37,646 bases of DNA from JAKSSM01 sp045629065 (GTDB taxonomy: Bacteria; Bacillota; Clostridia; Peptostreptococcales; Anaerovoracaceae), in contig JAZQQK010000032.1 in NCBI GenBank assembly GCA_045629065.1, positions 1 through 37,646 of the forward strand, in the 5' to 3' direction. Under the pieces are notes generated by a model. The model was given only the letters and a program-made list of their open reading frames with translations. It was not told the origin of the DNA and did not search any database. The position numbers were made by a program, and so were the translations under genes. The stretch's first letter is position 1; every line of letters starts with the position of its first letter. This document shows positions 23,791 through 31,203 of this stretch, one piece after another.

Positions 23791-24249
23791 TTATTGTCTC
23801 CTTGGAATACCTAAATAGTCCATAATTTCTTCTTCTCTAGCACGCATAACCTTCTTTTCGTCCTCTTCCATATGATCGTAGCCTAAGAGATGGAGAATTG
23901 AATGCGTAAAAAGATATACGATTTCGCGCTCTACTGAGTGGCCAAATTCCTTTGCCTGTGCTTCCGCTTTATCCATGCAGATTACAACATCACCTAAAAT
24001 GATATCGCCAAAACTAGGTATCTCTTCATCCGCCTCAAACTGTGGGAAACTCAAGACATCAGTCGGACTATCCACGTTGCGATATTCGAGATTTAGCCTG
24101 TGAATTACATCCATGTCGACGAAGGTTACGCTGATCTCTGTCCTTTCCTCAGGGACGTTCTCAAGTTCAAGTGCGCGCTTGGCTGCGGCCTCCATTTTAG
24201 TGAGCAATTCGCTAGATATAAATTGTGCGTTCTCATAAAATATTTTCAT
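23791..24249 (-). CDS. ybeY: YbeY endoribonuclease / rRNA maturation factor, probably leaderless
   Basis: A 152-residue metalloprotein with the YbeY zinc motif HSILHLLGYDH (three His) and the preceding SPTDVLSFPQ segment. YbeY takes part in 16S rRNA 3' end maturation and ribosome quality control. The ATG at 24249 has no Shine-Dalgarno sequence upstream (GTAGTAAAATAATCAC). The only promoter seen has its -10 six bases before the ATG, so transcription should begin at the start codon itself. First gene of ybeY-phoH-cdd-era, divergent from rpsU. Confidence 0.96.
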   Translation of the reverse strand: MKIFYENAQFISSELLTKMEAAAKRALELENVPEERTEISVTFVDMDVIHRLNLEYRNVDSPTDVLSFPQFEADEEIPSFGDIILGDVVICMDKAEAQAKEFGHSVEREIVYLFTHSILHLLGYDHMEEDEKKVMRAREEEIMDYLGIPRRQ

Positions 24250-24255
24250 GTGATT

Positions 24256-24285
24256 ATTTTACTACAAAAGTACTTGCAGTTTCAA
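24256..24285 (-). promoter_or_regulatory. ybeY promoter (places the start site on the ATG)
   Basis: Minus strand TTGAAA at 24285-24280, an 18-base spacer, and TAAAAT at 24261-24256. It overlaps the rpsU promoter on the other strand, so the two face away from each other and may compete. Confidence 0.65.
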
Positions 24286-24302
24286 GATAAATAGGGTATA
24301 AT
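24274..24302 (+). promoter_or_regulatory. rpsU promoter
   Basis: TTGCAG at 24274-24279, a 17-base spacer, and TATAAT at 24297-24302. The transcript has about 60 bases of leader before the rpsU ATG. Confidence 0.85.
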
Positions 24303-24369
24303 ACCAACGTTATCAGCTGAAAAGCCGATAAAAAGCCTAATTTCACTAATGTCAGGAGGTGAATCAGGA

Positions 24370-24549
24370 ATGGCAACAGTAATCGTTAGAGAAAACGAGA
24401 GCTTGGAATCTGCTCTTAAGAGATTCAAGAGATCTTGCGCTAGAGATGGCGTTATGAGCGAACTCAGAAAAAGAGAACACTACGAAAAGCCAAGCGTAAA
24501 GAGAAAGAAGAAATCAGAAGCTGCTAGAAAGAAAGCTAAGAAGTTCTAG
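24370..24549 (+). CDS. rpsU: 30S ribosomal protein S21
   Basis: A 59-residue S21 (MATVIVRENESLESALKRFK, then a highly basic C-terminal KPSVKRKKKSEAARKKAKKF). S21 joins the small subunit late and influences initiation. The start is at ATG 24370, with AGGAGG about 10 bases upstream. An in-frame ATG 7 codons earlier lacks a ribosome-binding site and would place that site inside the gene. Its own promoter and terminator make it monocistronic. Confidence 0.97.
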   Translation: MATVIVRENESLESALKRFKRSCARDGVMSELRKREHYEKPSVKRKKKSEAARKKAKKF

Positions 24550-24575
24550 TAGAATTTCCTGACCTTAAAAAGAAG

Positions 24576-24601
24576 AAAACCGCATCATCCGATGCGGTTT
24601 T
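24576..24601. terminator. Bidirectional terminator between rpsU and the HIT gene
   Basis: Perfect 11-base arms AAAACCGCATC (24576-24586) and GATGCGGTTTT (24591-24601) around ATCC. T-runs exist in both directions, so it can end rpsU and the long shikimate operon arriving from the right. Confidence 0.93.
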
Positions 24602-24615
24602 AAATTGCTTTGGGG

Positions 24616-24641
24616 CCCCCGAAAAACGAAGTTTTTGGGGG
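24616..24641. repeat. GC-rich / A-T hairpin element
   Basis: CCCCC-G-AAAAAC (24616-24627) pairs with GTTTTTGGGGG (24631-24641) around GAA, with one unpaired G. GGGGCCCCC just to the left adds a second small dyad. No U-run follows on either strand, so it is not a normal terminator. It resembles REP-like dispersed palindromes, but other copies cannot be checked here. Confidence 0.5.
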
Positions 24642-24644
24642 AGA

Positions 24645-24710
24645 GGTTAAAATTACTGCCCGCGCTGGGCGCTGCCGAAGGCAGTGCCATCTGCGGTTGT
24701 AATTTTAACC
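24645..24710. repeat. 66-base element with 12-base terminal inverted repeats and two internal hairpins
   Basis: Perfect ends GGTTAAAATTAC (24645-24656) and GTAATTTTAACC (24699-24710) enclose 42 bases. Inside lie the small hairpins GCCC/GGGC (24658-24670) and CTGCC/GGCAG (24672-24684), giving a branched fold. One end covers the HIT gene stop codon. It could be a miniature mobile repeat or an RNA structure that protects the 3' end of the shikimate operon transcript. Confidence 0.55.
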
Positions 24711-25046
24711 TGGTGGCCAGCTCATCTTACGCTTACCTAAAATATGGAAGTGTAAGTGCTTAACTGTTTGGAATGCATCCTCTCCGTTGTTGGAAACAAC
24801 GCGATAACCATTCTCTAAGCCAAGCATTGCGGCAATATCTTTAATCTTTAACATCATGTGAGCGATGAGTTCAGCATCTTCTGGCTTTAAATCATCCAAG
24901 CTCTCGATGTGCTTCTTTGGAATTAAAAGTACATGAACTGGAGCCTGTGGATCAATATCATGGAAGCAGAACATTTCGTCGTCCTCGTATACTACTTTAG
25001 TATCGAATTCATGACTTGCTAACTTGCAGAATAAACAATCAGCCAT
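24705..25046 (-). CDS. HIT-family nucleotide-binding hydrolase
   Basis: A 113-residue histidine-triad protein. The CLFCKLASHEF N-terminus, HVLLIPKKHIESLDDL and the HIT motif HLHFHILG near the C-terminus, ending in MSWPPG, match the Hint/HinT group (purine nucleoside phosphoramidase activity). The length is normal and the stop codon (inside the adjacent inverted repeat) follows the usual WPPG ending, so it is intact. The ATG lies 8 bases inside the end of mtaB. Last gene of the long operon. Confidence 0.95.
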   Translation of the reverse strand: MADCLFCKLASHEFDTKVVYEDDEMFCFHDIDPQAPVHVLLIPKKHIESLDDLKPEDAELIAHMMLKIKDIAAMLGLENGYRVVSNNGEDAFQTVKHLHFHILGKRKMSWPPG

Positions 25047-26418
25047 TTACTATCTCTCCTTTCATTCCGTCTTTATATTTTTCTAAAAGCTTAACTTTTA
25101 CTAACTTGTTGATATCGGCTTCGCTACCTTTTGCGTAAACTCTTACATAGTTATCGGCATAGCCAGTAATATATTTTCCGTAGAATTCTTCAAACAAACA
25201 TTCTCTGGTAGTTCCTACTATGCTATCAAAAAAAGCATTTGCTACTCTATCACTTGCCTCAATCAGCTTATCTGATCTGAGGTTTTTTATTTCTCCTGAA
25301 ACCTGATTTGGCAATTTTCCTGCCACAGTTCCAGAGCGCTTGGAATATTTGAAAGCATGAACTTTAGCGAATTTTACCTTTTCTACCATGTCAAGACTGT
25401 CCTCAAAGTCGGCCTCGGTCTCTCCAGGGAAACCAACTATGATATCAGTCGTGATTCCATAACCAGAATCGTAATCCCTAAGTACCTTTACAATGTCTAG
25501 ATACTCATCCCTAGTGTAATGACGATTCATCGCTTTAATTATGCTATTGCTTCCAGACTGAATTGATAAGTGAAGGTGCGGGCAAAGCTTTTTATATTTT
25601 ATCAGTTTTGCGACATACTCAGCATTTACAACCGTAGGTTCAAGTGAACTAAGTCGAATTCTAAACTCACCTGGAAGAGCATCTATATCCCTAATTATCG
25701 TCTCCATGCCTGACATCGCAAGACCATACTTCTCGATAAATCCTTTTTCTGTACCATAGAGTGCGGTGTTGATGCCTGTAAGAACAATCTCTCTAAAACC
25801 TGCTTCTATAAGTGCCTTTGCTTCTTCTACAATCTCCTTAGGGTCGCGTGATCTAACATGTCCCCTTGCAAAAGGAATCAAGCAGTATGCACAGAACCTA
25901 TCACAGCCCTCCTGAATCTTTATGTACGCTCTCGTACGATTCTCCATAGAGCAAATTATGCCTTTGTCCGTATATTCTATAAGCTCATCATACTTTAGAA
26001 CCTTCTCTATGCAAGGAAGCTTTGGTGCCTCCATTCCGATAGTTTTTGCGGTATCTCTAAGATAATCTCGAGTTTTGATTCCCTCCTCGATAAAATCGAT
26101 GAGTTTGTTCTTTTCGCCGTTACCAGTGACGAGGTCGACCTCGGGCATTTCTGTGAGTTCCTCAGGTTTCACTTGGGAATAGCAACCTGTCACAGCCACA
26201 AATGCCTCTTTTGATACCCTCTTCATTCGCCTAATATACTGTCGCGATTTGCGATCTGCAAGATTCGTTACAGTGCAAGTGTTTATTACATATATATCCG
26301 CAAAATCTTCCTCTCCCACGATCTCATAGCCACGCGCCTTGAACTGTTCGGCCATCGCTTCAGTTTCGTATTGGTTAACTTTGCAACCTAATGTGTGAAA
26401 TGCAACCTTAAGTGACAT
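25039..26418 (-). CDS. mtaB: tRNA t6A37 methylthiotransferase MtaB
   Basis: A 459-residue radical-SAM methylthiotransferase. The N-terminal MTTase domain starts VAFHTLGCKVNQYETEAM and holds three Cys (TLGCKVN, INTCTVTN, VTGCYSQ) for one iron-sulfur cluster. The radical-SAM motif is CDRFCAYCLIPFARG, and a TRAM-like domain ends the protein. The TLGCKVNQYE form indicates MtaB (converting t6A to ms2t6A) rather than MiaB or RimO. It starts 8 bases after the aro fusion gene, with GGAGG before the ATG. Confidence 0.95.
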   Translation of the reverse strand: MSLKVAFHTLGCKVNQYETEAMAEQFKARGYEIVGEEDFADIYVINTCTVTNLADRKSRQYIRRMKRVSKEAFVAVTGCYSQVKPEELTEMPEVDLVTGNGEKNKLIDFIEEGIKTRDYLRDTAKTIGMEAPKLPCIEKVLKYDELIEYTDKGIICSMENRTRAYIKIQEGCDRFCAYCLIPFARGHVRSRDPKEIVEEAKALIEAGFREIVLTGINTALYGTEKGFIEKYGLAMSGMETIIRDIDALPGEFRIRLSSLEPTVVNAEYVAKLIKYKKLCPHLHLSIQSGSNSIIKAMNRHYTRDEYLDIVKVLRDYDSGYGITTDIIVGFPGETEADFEDSLDMVEKVKFAKVHAFKYSKRSGTVAGKLPNQVSGEIKNLRSDKLIEASDRVANAFFDSIVGTTRECLFEEFYGKYITGYADNYVRVYAKGSEADINKLVKVKLLEKYKDGMKGEIVNG

Positions 26419-26426
26419 TTCTCCTC

Positions 26427-29006
26427 CTACATGCTCTCTAATATTTTTTCTACGGCCTGCTCTAATGAAAGTCCGTCGATGTTTACTCTAGTATTCGCCC
26501 ATTTTTCATATTTTGGTAAGCGATCTAGATAAATCTTCTCTAGTCCAAGCAATTCGGATATCGGTCTATCCGTAACAGCCAGGCTATCCATGCCTTTTTC
26601 TATGAATACTACATGGCTATACTTGGCCAAATTATAGTAATTCTCGTTCTTTTTTACAATGCCCCCACCAGTAGCTATTACGGCATTTTTAACATTTGAA
26701 AGCACAGAGCAAACGTCTTTTTCATACTCTCTAAACATTTGCTCACCCTCAGTATTTATTATCTCTTTTGGGCTCTTTCCTAAACGATACTCAATCATCT
26801 CATCAGTATCATAGAACTCTTTACCTAGCACATTAGCCAGAGCTTGTCCTATCGTAGTCTTGCCGGAACCCGGCATACCAATGATTACTATATTTTGCTC
26901 ATCTAAAATCAACTCGTGTTTGATTTCATCCACGATCTCGTCCTCGAGCTCGATGTCGAAAAATCTATCCACTGATTTTACCGCCTGTGCTACTAACATA
27001 TCTAAGCCAGTAGCTACTTTGATTCCGTGCATCTTTGCATCCATTACGAGTTTGGTATGCGCAGGATTATAGATTAAATCCATAACAAAACTCAGCTTTA
27101 TAAACGAATTAAGGTCCACTATGCTTTCGTCGTCCATTGGATACATGCCTACCGGTGTTGCATTCACAAGTATATCTGCATCGTGGAAAACAAGTGCTTT
27201 GCCCTCATCTATCTCTTTGTGAGATAGTGTGCGTGCTTCTTTAGCTCCTAACATGAGAAGCGCAGCTCTAGCTGCCTTGCTTCCTCCGCCCTCTCCTAAA
27301 ATTAGGCACTTAGCGCCCGCAACTTTAGCGCCATATTTCTTGAATGTATAGACGAGGCCATCGTAGTCTGTATTGTCTCCGATAAGCTTGCCATTGCGTT
27401 TTACAATTGTATTTACTGCACCGATTGCCTGTGCTTCTGGTGTTAGTTCGTCCAAGTATTGAATGACTTCCTGCTTGTATGGAATCGTGACATTTAATGC
27501 ATCAAAATCTTGCTCTTCCATAAAGCTTGCGAGTTCGTCAGGTTCTACCTCAAAGAGCTCATAAGTGTAGTTGAGTTCCGTTCTATCAGCTATCATCTCA
27601 TGAATTCTAGGACTGAAAGAATGTCCAAGTGTCCTTCCGAGAAGTCCTGCTCTAAGCGGTCTTTCTTCTACTGTGCCCTGTTCCTCATAGTCGCTTGCTA
27701 AATCATCTATAGCCGCACCACCATAGAAACCGCCCTCTTGGAGGTTTCTTGACAGTTCGAGAAGCTTTTCAAAAAGTTCAGTCGTGTATTCTCTATACTC
27801 AGGCTTTGCGCCCTTAGAAACAGCATTCAAAATAGCTGTTTCTCTATCCGCATCATATATTGGAAGGCCCTTAGAAGCCTTGATTTCACCTATAGTTTTG
27901 GCAGCATCCATGCGTTTATTAAACGCCTCTAGAATAATGTCGTTCTGCTCATCAATAATGGCTCTCGCCTCGTCGAATTTAGACTTGTATTCTCTTGCAT
28001 CCACATATGAATCCAATATCGCAATTGCGACTGCAGCCTCAATACATACCGCAGCTCTAGGCACGATGCAAGGATCGTGTCTTCCATAGATTCTCAGTTC
28101 TTCACTTTCACCAGTATTCAAGTTAACAGACTCTTGGACTTTACCTATCGAAGGTGTTGGCTTGATAGCGACCCTTACCACAATAGGCATCCCACTAGCA
28201 ATTCCTCCCAAAATACCACCGTGGTTGTTTGTGAGTGTGATTACTGCTCCATCATAGTCGAAAGCAAATGCATCGTTACTTTCAGAACCCATCATTCTGG
28301 CCAGTTTGAAGCCAGCACCGAATTCTACACCCTTTACAGCAGGCACACCAAAGCATGCCTCTGAGATTCTTCCTTCAAGCCCATCAAAATAGCTATCTCC
28401 GCAAGAGCCGGGTTCGAGGCCAGTAACGGTGCATTCAATAATGCCACCTACCGAATCCTCTGCTTCACGTGCTTCATATATAACTTCTTCAAAATCGGCC
28501 TGGTTCACACAACCACCGATTTCTTTTATTTCAGTGTTAAAACTAATTCCCTTTTGAGCCAAAATCTGCTCTGCAATTCCACCAGCTATGCATAAGCCGA
28601 CAGTAAGTCTACCGGAGAACCTGCCGCCTCCCTCGATCTCGACGTCGGCACCGTCCTTCATAATTGCGGCATAGTCAGCATGCCCTGGGCGTGGAACTGT
28701 CTTAAACTGCTCGTAATCGCCGGACTGGACATCTGTATTCTTAACAGTTGCTACTACTGTCTTATCCGTTACCTTAATAGGGCCATAGCCCACATCCATA
28801 ACACCGCTCTTCCAGATGATTTCGTCTGGCTCTTTTCTAGCAGTAGCAAGGTCATTATCAATAGCAGAACGTCTCTTAAGGAACTCATTTAGCTGGAATC
28901 TATTAATCTCAAATCCTACAGGTATGCCTTTAATTGCAACACAAACCTCAGGTCCATGAGATGTACCTGTAAGTTCAATCTTAAATTTCCTGCCGTATTT
29001 ACTCAT
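26427..29006 (-). CDS. Four-domain shikimate/aromatic fusion: chorismate synthase - chorismate mutase - shikimate dehydrogenase - shikimate kinase
   Basis: One unbroken 859-codon frame. Residues 1-337 are chorismate synthase (GTSHG with His17, RPGHADYA, GRHDPCIVPRAAV). Residues about 338-425 are an AroQ-type chorismate mutase. The eight E. coli active-site positions all match: Arg348, Arg365, Lys376, Asp385, Arg388, Glu389, Ser419 and Gln423 (for R11, R28, K39, D48, R51, E52, S84, Q88). Residues about 450-698 are shikimate dehydrogenase AroE (GHSFSPRIHE, NVTIPYK with Lys511, GDNTDYDG, GEGGGSKAA). Residues about 704-859 are shikimate kinase AroK (Walker A GMPGSGKTT, DTDEMIE, ATGGGI, lid DRP). 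It lies between aroA (8-base overlap) and mtaB. The order of activities is not the pathway order. Every domain keeps its catalytic residues, so all four are probably active. Confidence 0.95.
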   Translation of the reverse strand: MSKYGRKFKIELTGTSHGPEVCVAIKGIPVGFEINRFQLNEFLKRRSAIDNDLATARKEPDEIIWKSGVMDVGYGPIKVTDKTVVATVKNTDVQSGDYEQFKTVPRPGHADYAAIMKDGADVEIEGGGRFSGRLTVGLCIAGGIAEQILAQKGISFNTEIKEIGGCVNQADFEEVIYEAREAEDSVGGIIECTVTGLEPGSCGDSYFDGLEGRISEACFGVPAVKGVEFGAGFKLARMMGSESNDAFAFDYDGAVITLTNNHGGILGGIASGMPIVVRVAIKPTPSIGKVQESVNLNTGESEELRIYGRHDPCIVPRAAVCIEAAVAIAILDSYVDAREYKSKFDEARAIIDEQNDIILEAFNKRMDAAKTIGEIKASKGLPIYDADRETAILNAVSKGAKPEYREYTTELFEKLLELSRNLQEGGFYGGAAIDDLASDYEEQGTVEERPLRAGLLGRTLGHSFSPRIHEMIADRTELNYTYELFEVEPDELASFMEEQDFDALNVTIPYKQEVIQYLDELTPEAQAIGAVNTIVKRNGKLIGDNTDYDGLVYTFKKYGAKVAGAKCLILGEGGGSKAARAALLMLGAKEARTLSHKEIDEGKALVFHDADILVNATPVGMYPMDDESIVDLNSFIKLSFVMDLIYNPAHTKLVMDAKMHGIKVATGLDMLVAQAVKSVDRFFDIELEDEIVDEIKHELILDEQNIVIIGMPGSGKTTIGQALANVLGKEFYDTDEMIEYRLGKSPKEIINTEGEQMFREYEKDVCSVLSNVKNAVIATGGGIVKKNENYYNLAKYSHVVFIEKGMDSLAVTDRPISELLGLEKIYLDRLPKYEKWANTRVNIDGLSLEQAVEKILESM

Positions 29007-30132
29007 CGATAATCACCCAAAAGTTAGGATATGATTTTGCGACAGCTTCTGAGCCTTTAATTCTTACTGCTTTATCAGTTCCAAAGCTGGAAATAGCAGC
29101 TGCCATGGCTATTCTGTGGTCCATAGCGGAGTCTACAGTGCCACCAACTAAGCCACCTTTGCCATGTACGATAATACTATCATCTGTAGTCTCGCACTCG
29201 CCACCGAGATCTCTAATCATCTTTTTGGTAGTCTCAATTCTGTCGCTCTCTTTATAGTGTAATATTTTAATATTTCTAATTTCCGTGTCGCCCTCAGCAA
29301 AGCATGCAATAGTAGCAATTAATGGCACCAAATCAGGTGTGAGGGAACCGTCAATTTTCTGTCCCTGCATTTTGCTATAGCTACGTTTAACCGTAATTCC
29401 ACCTTCGTGTACTGTTATTATTGCACCAAAGTTCTGCAATATATCTAAGATTTCACGATCCCCTTGAGGTGAATTAGCGTCCAATCCACTTACAGTTACA
29501 CCCGTTTTACTGAATGTTCCTAGTGCTAACCAATATGCGCCGAGTGACCAGTCGCCAGTTACCACATATTTCTGTGGCGAGACGATTTTGTCGCCATCAC
29601 TTCTAAATCCAAAATCGCTTAGAACTTTTCTTGTCACATTTACATACGACTTCGAGCTCGTAACCGCAAACTCCTCATCGAGTTCAGCTATAGTGTCCTT
29701 CTGCTCTAAACCCCTAGAACTTAAAATCGCTCTAGCAATGAATTTTCCTGAAAGGCGTTGAGATGTTGGCGTGCTAGGTTTTACTCGTTCTAAGAGGCGT
29801 TTTGACCCTGTAAACTGTACATTAAGGCCTAAATACCTCGTAATAACCTCCAACATCCTGTAAGTCGTTGCCGAATCACGGCAGTTGACCATTCCTTCCT
29901 TGAATTCGATAATTGGTTCAACTAAAAAACCGTCCACTTTCTTTTCGATTCTAGCACCCATATCATCGAGGCAATTTAAAGTTGCCTCTACATCTTCGCC
30001 ATAAATTGGACAGATGATATGAGTTGGCTTTTCAGAAAAAGCCGCAAGAATCAGCGCTCTGTGCGCCACAGATTTGGACGGTATTGCTTCATAAGTGCTA
30101 TGAAGTTTTGGATGGTCTAAAGTTTTTAACAT
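28999..30132 (-). CDS. aroA: EPSP synthase (3-phosphoshikimate 1-carboxyvinyltransferase), short and divergent
   Basis: A 377-residue EPSP synthase, about 50 residues shorter than the common 427. It shows PSKSVAHRALILAA (Lys20 and Arg25), TPTSQRLSGK, LTPDLVPLIATIA, KESDRIETT, MDHRIAMAAAI and GSEAVAKSYPNFW, covering the substrate-binding residues. The usual N-(A/S)-G-T-x-x-R loop reads DSATTYR here, with Ala88 where E. coli has Gly96 and Met93 in place of Pro101. An Ala at that position is typical of glyphosate-insensitive enzymes, but no activity can be inferred directly. It follows aroB by 9 bases and overlaps the fusion gene by 8. Confidence 0.95.
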   Translation of the reverse strand: MLKTLDHPKLHSTYEAIPSKSVAHRALILAAFSEKPTHIICPIYGEDVEATLNCLDDMGARIEKKVDGFLVEPIIEFKEGMVNCRDSATTYRMLEVITRYLGLNVQFTGSKRLLERVKPSTPTSQRLSGKFIARAILSSRGLEQKDTIAELDEEFAVTSSKSYVNVTRKVLSDFGFRSDGDKIVSPQKYVVTGDWSLGAYWLALGTFSKTGVTVSGLDANSPQGDREILDILQNFGAIITVHEGGITVKRSYSKMQGQKIDGSLTPDLVPLIATIACFAEGDTEIRNIKILHYKESDRIETTKKMIRDLGGECETTDDSIIVHGKGGLVGGTVDSAMDHRIAMAAAISSFGTDKAVRIKGSEAVAKSYPNFWVIIDE

Positions 30133-30141
30133 AAGATTAGC

Positions 30142-31203
30142 CTATCTCAAGTTTTCGATACTTGTCTCAAATAGAATTCCCTCTCCTACCTTCTTTGGCA
30201 GTACTAGAAGAATTTCATTTCCTTTTACCTTTTTATCGTGAATAACTGACTTAGTTAAAGTCTTCATATCAAAAGGCGAATCAGTCTTGAGTCCGTTGGC
30301 CTTTAGAACTTCCTTCAGTTCACCTAAAGTGCCCTTCTCGACCAAGCCTTCGCCGAATTTTCCACTTTCAGCCATCTTTGTGATAATTACCATACCTAAA
30401 GCCACAGAAATTCCGTGTCCGAATTTATATTTGGATTCAGACTCGATTGCATGTCCGAATGTATGCCCGAAGTTAAGAATATTGCGCTCGAGTTCGTTCT
30501 CTTCGTCCTCGGCCACGACCTCGGCTTTAAGTTTGATAGCGCGAGTAATCACCTCAGTCAAATATGCCTTGTCGTCTCTTTTCGCAACCAAAGGTTTTTC
30601 CTTGAGTTCAGCTACGAAATCTGCATCCTTTAAGAATGCAATCTTAACGATTTCAGCTACACCAGCCACGAATTCCTCGTCTTCCATGCCTTCGCTTAGA
30701 GAAGTATCTACCAGCACGAGTGATGGCTGATTAATAGTACCGATAATATTTTTGAATTGGTTGTAGTTTAAGGCATTCTTACCACCAATAGCAGCATCTA
30801 CCTGTGAAAGTAATGTTGTAGGAACATTTACAAGTTTTACACCACGCATATATGTGGATGCAACAAAGCCAGCTAAGTCTAAAACTGATCCACCACCGAC
30901 TGCAATGATAAGATTTGACTTATCCAATTTGAAATTAGTCAAATGGTTGATGATTCTTGCATATGTTTCGAGAGTTTTTGCAGTTTCTCCAGCCTGTACG
31001 GAAAGTGCCAAGCACTCCACTCCATTTTTCTCGAGCAAAGCACCAATCTTTTCTACTGGTTTTGGATCAATTTTCTCATCCCAGATGATTACTGCTTTTT
31101 TATTAGCATCAGGAAAATATGTGACAAGCTTTTTATCATCTAAAAGATTTTCTGCAATCAGCACCTTATATGATTTTTTAGTCTTAACTGTAAGCTTATT
31201 CAT
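30142..31203 (-). CDS. aroB: 3-dehydroquinate synthase
   Basis: A 353-residue NAD- and metal-dependent enzyme making 3-dehydroquinate from DAHP, the second step of the shikimate pathway. Visible are AVGGGSVLDLAGFVASTYMRG, VPTTLLSQVDAAIGGKNALN, the metal-site Glu/His in AGVAEIVKIAF and NFGHTFGHAIESESKYKFGHG. The length is standard. Its ATG shares one base with the stop of the response regulator gene (TAATG). Its translation is therefore tied to the two-component system, an unusual neighbour for an aro gene. Confidence 0.97.
   Translation of the reverse strand: MNKLTVKTKKSYKVLIAENLLDDKKLVTYFPDANKKAVIIWDEKIDPKPVEKIGALLEKNGVECLALSVQAGETAKTLETYARIINHLTNFKLDKSNLIIAVGGGSVLDLAGFVASTYMRGVKLVNVPTTLLSQVDAAIGGKNALNYNQFKNIIGTINQPSLVLVDTSLSEGMEDEEFVAGVAEIVKIAFLKDADFVAELKEKPLVAKRDDKAYLTEVITRAIKLKAEVVAEDEENELERNILNFGHTFGHAIESESKYKFGHGISVALGMVIITKMAESGKFGEGLVEKGTLGELKEVLKANGLKTDSPFDMKTLTKSVIHDKKVKGNEILLVLPKKVGEGILFETSIENLR

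Noticed and set aside
26427..29006. The aro fusion as two or more genes merged by a sequencing error
   Set aside because: No stop codon or internal start with ribosome-binding site appears at the domain borders, linkers are plausible, and the frame is constant over 2.5 kb. It still deserves confirmation by reads.
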